NCBI GenBank assembly: GCA_031284185.1
Contig: JAITAJ010000239.1
Coordinates: 1-8,831 of the forward strand
DNA from: Accumulibacter sp.
GTDB taxonomy: Bacteria > Pseudomonadota > Gammaproteobacteria > Burkholderiales > Rhodocyclaceae
DNA: 8,831 nucleotides
Reading direction: 5' to 3'
Positions 5,181-8,831 of this stretch are shown piece by piece. The notes beneath the pieces were generated by a model. That model was given only the letters and a program-made list of their open reading frames with translations, was not told the DNA's origin and searched no databases. Positions within the stretch are counted from its first letter, which is position 1, and every line of letters begins with the position of its first letter. Made by a program: the position numbers and the translations under genes.

Positions 5181-6842
5181 ATGAAGGTCAAGCACAAACT
5201 CATAACCATGGTCGGCATTGCTTTGCTGGGCATCGCAGCGGTCGGCGGTATCGGCATTTACAATTCGACGGGAGACGGAGAGACCCTGCGGGACATCAAC
5301 GAGTCGCGCATTCCGAAGATCGAGGAATTGGGCACCTTGCAGTCCTTGATGACTGATCTCGTGCGGCGCGGCTACGAAACCCTCGCCATGAACGACCTGT
5401 CGTTTGAAGAGCAGGCCGTCGAACTCAAGCGGATTCACAAATCGTTTGCCTTGGCAGTGAAGGAAGCGCCCGAGGTGCTGCGGAAATTCGGCAGCCGCCC
5501 CATTCATCCCGATGGCAAACCGGTCTGGGATCGCCTCAACAGCCTGTGGGGCCCCTGGTTTGAATACGACAAGGCCTATTTCGACGCGCTGGACAAGGCA
5601 GTCGCCGCCCCGTCGCCGGAAGTCTTCCGCGTGCTCTATGACATGATACGCCAAGGCAACATAGCGCGTCGGACGCAGACGACCGAAATCCGGGAATCGC
5701 TGGAAAAGCTGGTGGAAGTCAACCGGAAGCTGTCCAGCGAGAGCATCCAGGCCGCCATCGACAGCAGTACCGTGGCGCTATGGGAACAGATCATCGTCGC
5801 CCTCGTCATCTTCGTCGTGCTGTTCGTGTTCGCCTGGAGTTCGCTCGCCGCCATCATCAAGCCGCTGAACAGATTCCGGGATGTGCTCGGCATCGTGGCC
5901 AATGAGCACGACCTGACGCAACGCATGAATCACAACATCTCCGATGAAATCGGGGAAATGGCCACGGCCTTCGACTATACGATGAAGGCCCTGCAAGGCG
6001 CTTTCAGCGACATCCGGGCACAGATCGAAAGCGTCGCCCGCTCGGTGGAAGCGCTCGCCGCCACCGCCAAGCAGGTCGCCACCAGTTCCCAGAGCCAATC
6101 CAGTTCCTCCTCCGCGATGGCGGCTTCCGTGGAAGAAATGGCGGTTTCGATCAATACCGTCTCCGCCAGCGCCACCGACGCGAAACTGCTGGCGCAGGAG
6201 GCCGGAAAGACCTCCGACGAAGGCGGGCAGATGGTCGAGCAGACTTCTTCCGAGATGACCGTCATCGCGAAGAGTGTCGGCGAAGCCTCGCAAGTCATCC
6301 AGACGCTGGGCGAGAATTCCGCGGAAATCTCCAATGTCGTACAGGTCATCCGGGAAGTGGCGGATCAGACGAACCTGCTGGCGCTGAACGCCGCCATCGA
6401 AGCCGCGCGGGCGGGCGAGCAGGGACGCGGTTTCGCGGTCGTCGCGGACGAGGTGAGGAAACTCGCCGAGCGCACGGCGCAATCCACCGGCGACATCAGC
6501 ACGATGATCGGCAAGATCCAGGCTTCCGCCACCGACGCGGTGGACAAGATGGGCAAGGTGGTGAAACAGATGGAATCCGGTCAGGAGCACGCGCAAGAGG
6601 CCGGCAAGCGCATCCAGTCGATCCGTGTGGAAGCGGGCAAGGTTTCCGAGGCGATGGTGGAAATCTCCAATGCCTTGAAGGAACAGGGCGAGGCCAGCAA
6701 CGACATCGCCAAGCACGTGGAATCCATCGCACAGATCACCGACGAGAACAACGCCGCGGCCGAAGAAACGGCAGCCAACGCGCAGCGTCTCGACGAACTG
6801 GCGAAGAGCGTCCAGAACACCATCAACAAGTTCAAGGTTTAA
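5181..6842 (+). CDS. Methyl-accepting chemotaxis protein
   Basis: Inner-membrane chemoreceptor of 553 aa that senses a periplasmic signal and controls CheA through CheW. The first membrane helix is at about 8-27. A mostly helical periplasmic domain of about 170 aa (30-200) resembles the four-helix-bundle sensor type. The second helix is at about 201-226, followed by a HAMP domain (about 221-275, with KPLNRFRDVL) and a long coiled-coil signalling domain (290-550). The conserved hairpin tip is clear at about 393-424 (VADQTNLLALNAAIEAARAGE, then GRGFAVVADEVRKLAERT). The domain looks like the long-bundle type common in beta- and gammaproteobacteria. The C-terminus (NKFKV) lacks the NWETF-type tail that docks CheR/CheB in some receptors. 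It lies between the permease and ATPase genes of a peptide importer, so peptide taxis is possible, but the ligand cannot be read from the sequence. Confidence 0.96.
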   Translation: MKVKHKLITMVGIALLGIAAVGGIGIYNSTGDGETLRDINESRIPKIEELGTLQSLMTDLVRRGYETLAMNDLSFEEQAVELKRIHKSFALAVKEAPEVLRKFGSRPIHPDGKPVWDRLNSLWGPWFEYDKAYFDALDKAVAAPSPEVFRVLYDMIRQGNIARRTQTTEIRESLEKLVEVNRKLSSESIQAAIDSSTVALWEQIIVALVIFVVLFVFAWSSLAAIIKPLNRFRDVLGIVANEHDLTQRMNHNISDEIGEMATAFDYTMKALQGAFSDIRAQIESVARSVEALAATAKQVATSSQSQSSSSSAMAASVEEMAVSINTVSASATDAKLLAQEAGKTSDEGGQMVEQTSSEMTVIAKSVGEASQVIQTLGENSAEISNVVQVIREVADQTNLLALNAAIEAARAGEQGRGFAVVADEVRKLAERTAQSTGDISTMIGKIQASATDAVDKMGKVVKQMESGQEHAQEAGKRIQSIRVEAGKVSEAMVEISNALKEQGEASNDIAKHVESIAQITDENNAAAEETAANAQRLDELAKSVQNTINKFKV

Positions 6843-6875
6843 CAGGGTTCAGAAGACCGAAGACAGATCGGTTTG
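6843..6875. repeat. Short purine arm of the repeat family
   Basis: TTCAGAAGACCGAAGACAGA (6848-6867) is a decayed copy of the purine arm seen at 2399 and 2509. It is followed by TCGGTTT and starts six bases after the chemoreceptor stop, so the repeat family abuts the 3' end of this gene too. Confidence 0.65.
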
Positions 6876-6946
6876 GGCGCTTCGCGCCGGATGAGAACGA
6901 AAAACCAGGTGCCCGGTTTTTCGTCCCCACTCCGGCGCAAAGCGCC
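6876..6946. terminator. Large inverted repeat, strong bidirectional terminator candidate
   Basis: Two copies of the hairpin module face each other. The inner stem ACGAAAAACC (6897-6906) and GGTTTTTCGT (6915-6924) is a perfect 10-bp pair around an 8-nt loop, with a T5 run. Outside it, GGATGAGA and a CACTCC segment pair imperfectly, and each end carries its own hairpin, GGCGC-TTC-GCGCC (6876-6888) and GGCGC-AAA-GCGCC (6934-6946). The whole 71 nt can fold as one long stem or as a three-hairpin structure. It lies 33 bases after the chemoreceptor stop and probably ends its transcript. Confidence 0.65.
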
Positions 6947-6954
6947 ATTTGCTT

Positions 6955-6990
6955 ATCTGTCCCTCTCAAAATTCTCTCCCCGGATATTCT
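6955..6990. repeat. Decayed pyrimidine arm of the repeat family
   Basis: ATCTGTCCCTCTCAAAATTC and the following ATATTCTGATTCC resemble the arm at 2594-2647 (TCTGTCTTCTCAAATC then GATTCTG). Order and spacing are kept, but several bases have changed. Confidence 0.5.
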
Positions 6991-6991
6991 G

Positions 6992-7012
6992 ATTCCATTT
7001 CCAGAATGGAAT
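6992..7012. other. 8-bp inverted repeat ATTCCATT/AATGGAAT
   Basis: ATTCCATT (6992-6999) and AATGGAAT (7005-7012) pair perfectly across a TCCAG loop. It is AT-rich, unlike the repeat modules on both sides, and lies about 85 bases before the ATPase start. It could be a regulator site or an incidental hairpin. Confidence 0.35.
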
Positions 7013-7017
7013 GAATC

Positions 7018-7095
7018 GCACCCGGTTTTTCGTTCCTCACCCGGCGCTCCAGCGCCGCAAATTCATCCATCCTCTCTCACTGACTGTCTTCCGAT
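7018..7095. repeat. Repeat module and pyrimidine arm ending at the ATPase start
   Basis: GCACCCGGTTTTTCGTTCCTCACCCGGCGCT-CC-AGCGCCG (7018-7057) is a further copy of the hairpin module, here with a 7-bp stem CGGCGCT/AGCGCCG. A decayed pyrimidine arm follows (7064-7095), ending with CTGTCTTCCGAT directly before the ATG at 7096. This 12-mer differs by one base from the unit before the permease ATG at 2660. Confidence 0.75.
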
Positions 7096-8831
7096 ATGCT
7101 GCTTTCCGTACGCGGCCTGCGCGCCGGTTTCGTGGCTGGACGGCGCGTGCTGGTGGCGGTCGACGGCATCGGTTTCGACGTGGCCGCCGGCGAAACGCTG
7201 GCGCTGCTCGGCGAATCGGGCTGTGGCAAGTCGGCTGCCGCGCTCTCGTTGCTGCGCCTCCTGCCGGCGGCGGGACGCATTCTCGGCGGCGAAGCGCGCT
7301 TCGAGGGGATCGATCTCATGGCGCTTCCCGAAGCCGACATGCGCGCCGTGCGCGGCGGCGGCATGGCGATGATCTTCCAGGAACCGGCGACCAGTCTCAA
7401 TCCGGTGCTCACGGTCGGCCGGCAGATCGGCGAAGTGATCGAAAAGCGCCGCGAAGCCCTGGGACGCGCCGCCACGGCCCGCGCCCTGGAACTGCTCCGG
7501 GCGGTGGGCATCGCCGATCCCGCGCGGCGTCTGGGCGAATATCCGTTCCAACTTTCCGGGGGCATGAAGCAGCGGGTGATGGTGGCGATGGCGCTGGCCG
7601 GTGATCCGCGGCTCCTGATCGCCGACGAGCCGACGACATCGCTCGACGTGACGATCCAGGCGCAGATTCTCGAACTTCTGCGCGGCTTGCAGACCGAGCG
7701 CGGCATGGGCATGTTGCTGATCACGCACGATCTGGGCGTCGTCGCCCGGATGGCGCACCGTGTGGGCGTGATGTATGCCGGAGAAATCGTCGAGGAAGCG
7801 CCGCGGGAAGCCTTCTTCGGCGCGCCGCGCCACCCCTACACGCAAAAGCTGTTCGCGGCGCTGCCGGACATGGCGGATCGCGGCGCGCCTCTGGAAACGA
7901 TCGCCGGGCAGGTTCCCCCGCTCGCCGCCATGCCCGCCGGCTGCCGCTTCGCCGCGCGTTGTCCGTCCGCCTGGGAGCGTTGCCGGATCGAATCGCCGGT
8001 GTGGACCGATCTGGCGCCCGGCCACCGCGCGCGCTGCCATCTTCTCGAAGAAAGTCGTGAGGAGCCGCCCATCCGCACCCGCGCGCATCCGCCGGTTTCC
8101 GATGCCGCCATCCCCCCGTCCGGCCAGCGGCCGACCCAGGGGAAGCTACTCGAAGTCGACGGTCTGCGTGTGCATTTCCCGATCCGGCGTGGTCTCTTGC
8201 AGCGCGTCGCCGGTCACGTGAAGGCCGTCGACGGCGTCTCGCTCGAACTCGCGCGTGGACGCACGCTGGCCTTGGTCGGCGAATCGGGCTGTGGCAAGAC
8301 GACGGTGGGCAAGGCCATTCTGCAACTGATCCGGCCCACCGATGGCCGGGTATGTCTGGACGGCAGGGAGCTGACCGGCCTGTCGCGTCGCGCGTTGCGC
8401 CCCTTGCGGCGCCAGGCGCAGATGATCTTTCAGGACCCTTTCGCCTCGCTCGACCCGCGTCTGTCCGTTGGGGAGATCATTGCCGAGGGCATGGGCGCGT
8501 TCGGCGCGTTCCCCGCGGTGGCCGACCGGACGGAAGCCGTGGCCGCGCTGCTGCGTCAAGTCGGACTCGATCCCGGAGCGGCGTGGCGCTATCCTCATGA
8601 ATTCTCGGGCGGGCAGCGGCAGCGTATCGCCATTGCCCGCGCCCTGGCGGTGCAGCCGGACGTCGTGATCTGTGACGAACCCACGTCGGCGCTCGACGTA
8701 TCGGTGCAAGCGCAGATACTCAACCTGCTCGGATCCTTGCAAGAAGAGCTTGGGCTGGCCTATCTCTTCGTCACCCACAATTTCGCCGTGGTCGAATACC
8801 TGGCGCACGAAGTAGCGGTGATGTATCTCGG
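7096..8831 (+). CDS. Fused tandem ATPase of a peptide ABC importer (DppD-DppF type, 3' truncated by window)
   Basis: Cytoplasmic motor of the importer, with two ABC domains in one chain like YejF or GsiA. 578 codons are visible and the frame is open at the window end. Domain 1: Walker A GESGCGKS at 39-46, Q-loop FQEP at 94-97, signature LSGGM at 153-157, Walker B LLIADE at 173-178, switch His 211. The oligopeptide-transporter C-terminal segment follows, with HPYT at 246-249 and four cysteines (283, 289, 296, 314); in DppD homologues such cysteines bind an iron-sulfur cluster. A Pro-rich linker (about 316-349) leads to domain 2: Walker A 395-402, Q-loop FQDP 445-448, signature FSGGQ 503-507, Walker B VVICDE 523-528, switch His 561. 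All catalytic residues are present in both domains. ATG 7096 is the first start after an in-frame TGA at 7081. There is no Shine-Dalgarno site. It should pair with the permeases at 2660-5061. Confidence 0.94.
   Translation, partial: MLLSVRGLRAGFVAGRRVLVAVDGIGFDVAAGETLALLGESGCGKSAAALSLLRLLPAAGRILGGEARFEGIDLMALPEADMRAVRGGGMAMIFQEPATSLNPVLTVGRQIGEVIEKRREALGRAATARALELLRAVGIADPARRLGEYPFQLSGGMKQRVMVAMALAGDPRLLIADEPTTSLDVTIQAQILELLRGLQTERGMGMLLITHDLGVVARMAHRVGVMYAGEIVEEAPREAFFGAPRHPYTQKLFAALPDMADRGAPLETIAGQVPPLAAMPAGCRFAARCPSAWERCRIESPVWTDLAPGHRARCHLLEESREEPPIRTRAHPPVSDAAIPPSGQRPTQGKLLEVDGLRVHFPIRRGLLQRVAGHVKAVDGVSLELARGRTLALVGESGCGKTTVGKAILQLIRPTDGRVCLDGRELTGLSRRALRPLRRQAQMIFQDPFASLDPRLSVGEIIAEGMGAFGAFPAVADRTEAVAALLRQVGLDPGAAWRYPHEFSGGQRQRIAIARALAVQPDVVICDEPTSALDVSVQAQILNLLGSLQEELGLAYLFVTHNFAVVEYLAHEVAVMYL

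Noticed and set aside
6970..7095. Sigma-70 promoter for the ATPase gene
   Set aside because: TATTCT (6985-6990) is a fair -10, but no -35 sits at a proper distance, so I cannot support a call.
7011..7604. 197-codon ORF over the ATPase start
   Set aside because: Wrong frame; the true frame from 7096 gives intact Walker A, signature and Walker B motifs in two domains.

Overview
The window is GC-rich and carries one gene set on the + strand: a peptide/oligopeptide-type ABC transporter interrupted by a chemoreceptor gene. Order: a lipoprotein solute-binding protein (236-2437), a DppB-type permease (2660-3640), an enlarged DppC-type permease (3637-5061), a methyl-accepting chemotaxis protein (5181-6842), and a double-ATPase protein that runs off the right edge (7096-8831+). 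The base composition, the fused tandem ATPase, the enlarged DppC-type permease and the chemoreceptor type suggest a free-living betaproteobacterium, perhaps Rhodocyclales. That placement is inference; no marker gene is present.

Layout. 1-84 is a pyrimidine-rich repeat around a palindrome. 85-146 is a short leader region. 147-239 is a possible 30-codon upstream ORF whose stop overlaps the ATG of the binding protein. The binding-protein gene ends inside a second block of the repeat family (2399-2659), which reaches the first base of the next ATG. The two permeases overlap by an ATGA. A 119-bp AT-rich spacer (5062-5180) holds a TATAAT box, two small palindromes and a strong Shine-Dalgarno site for the chemoreceptor. 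A third repeat block (6843-7095) follows the chemoreceptor, contains a large terminator-like inverted repeat, and again abuts the next ATG.

How the genes work together. The binding protein should present peptides (or a similar ligand) to the two-permease channel, powered by the fused ATPase, giving a complete importer of the Dpp/Opp type. The chemoreceptor has its own promoter-like and terminator-like signals. It may be an independent insertion, or it may link taxis to the same class of nutrient; the sequence does not decide this.

The most unusual content is the intergenic repeat family. Its modules are purine arms with a CAGARGACAGAR core, a palindrome of the form AAACCGAGCGCTCGGTTT, a small GGCGC-loop-GCGCC hairpin, and matching pyrimidine arms. 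They occupy nearly all of both long spacers, provide the last codons and stop of one gene, and replace the ribosome-binding site of two others.
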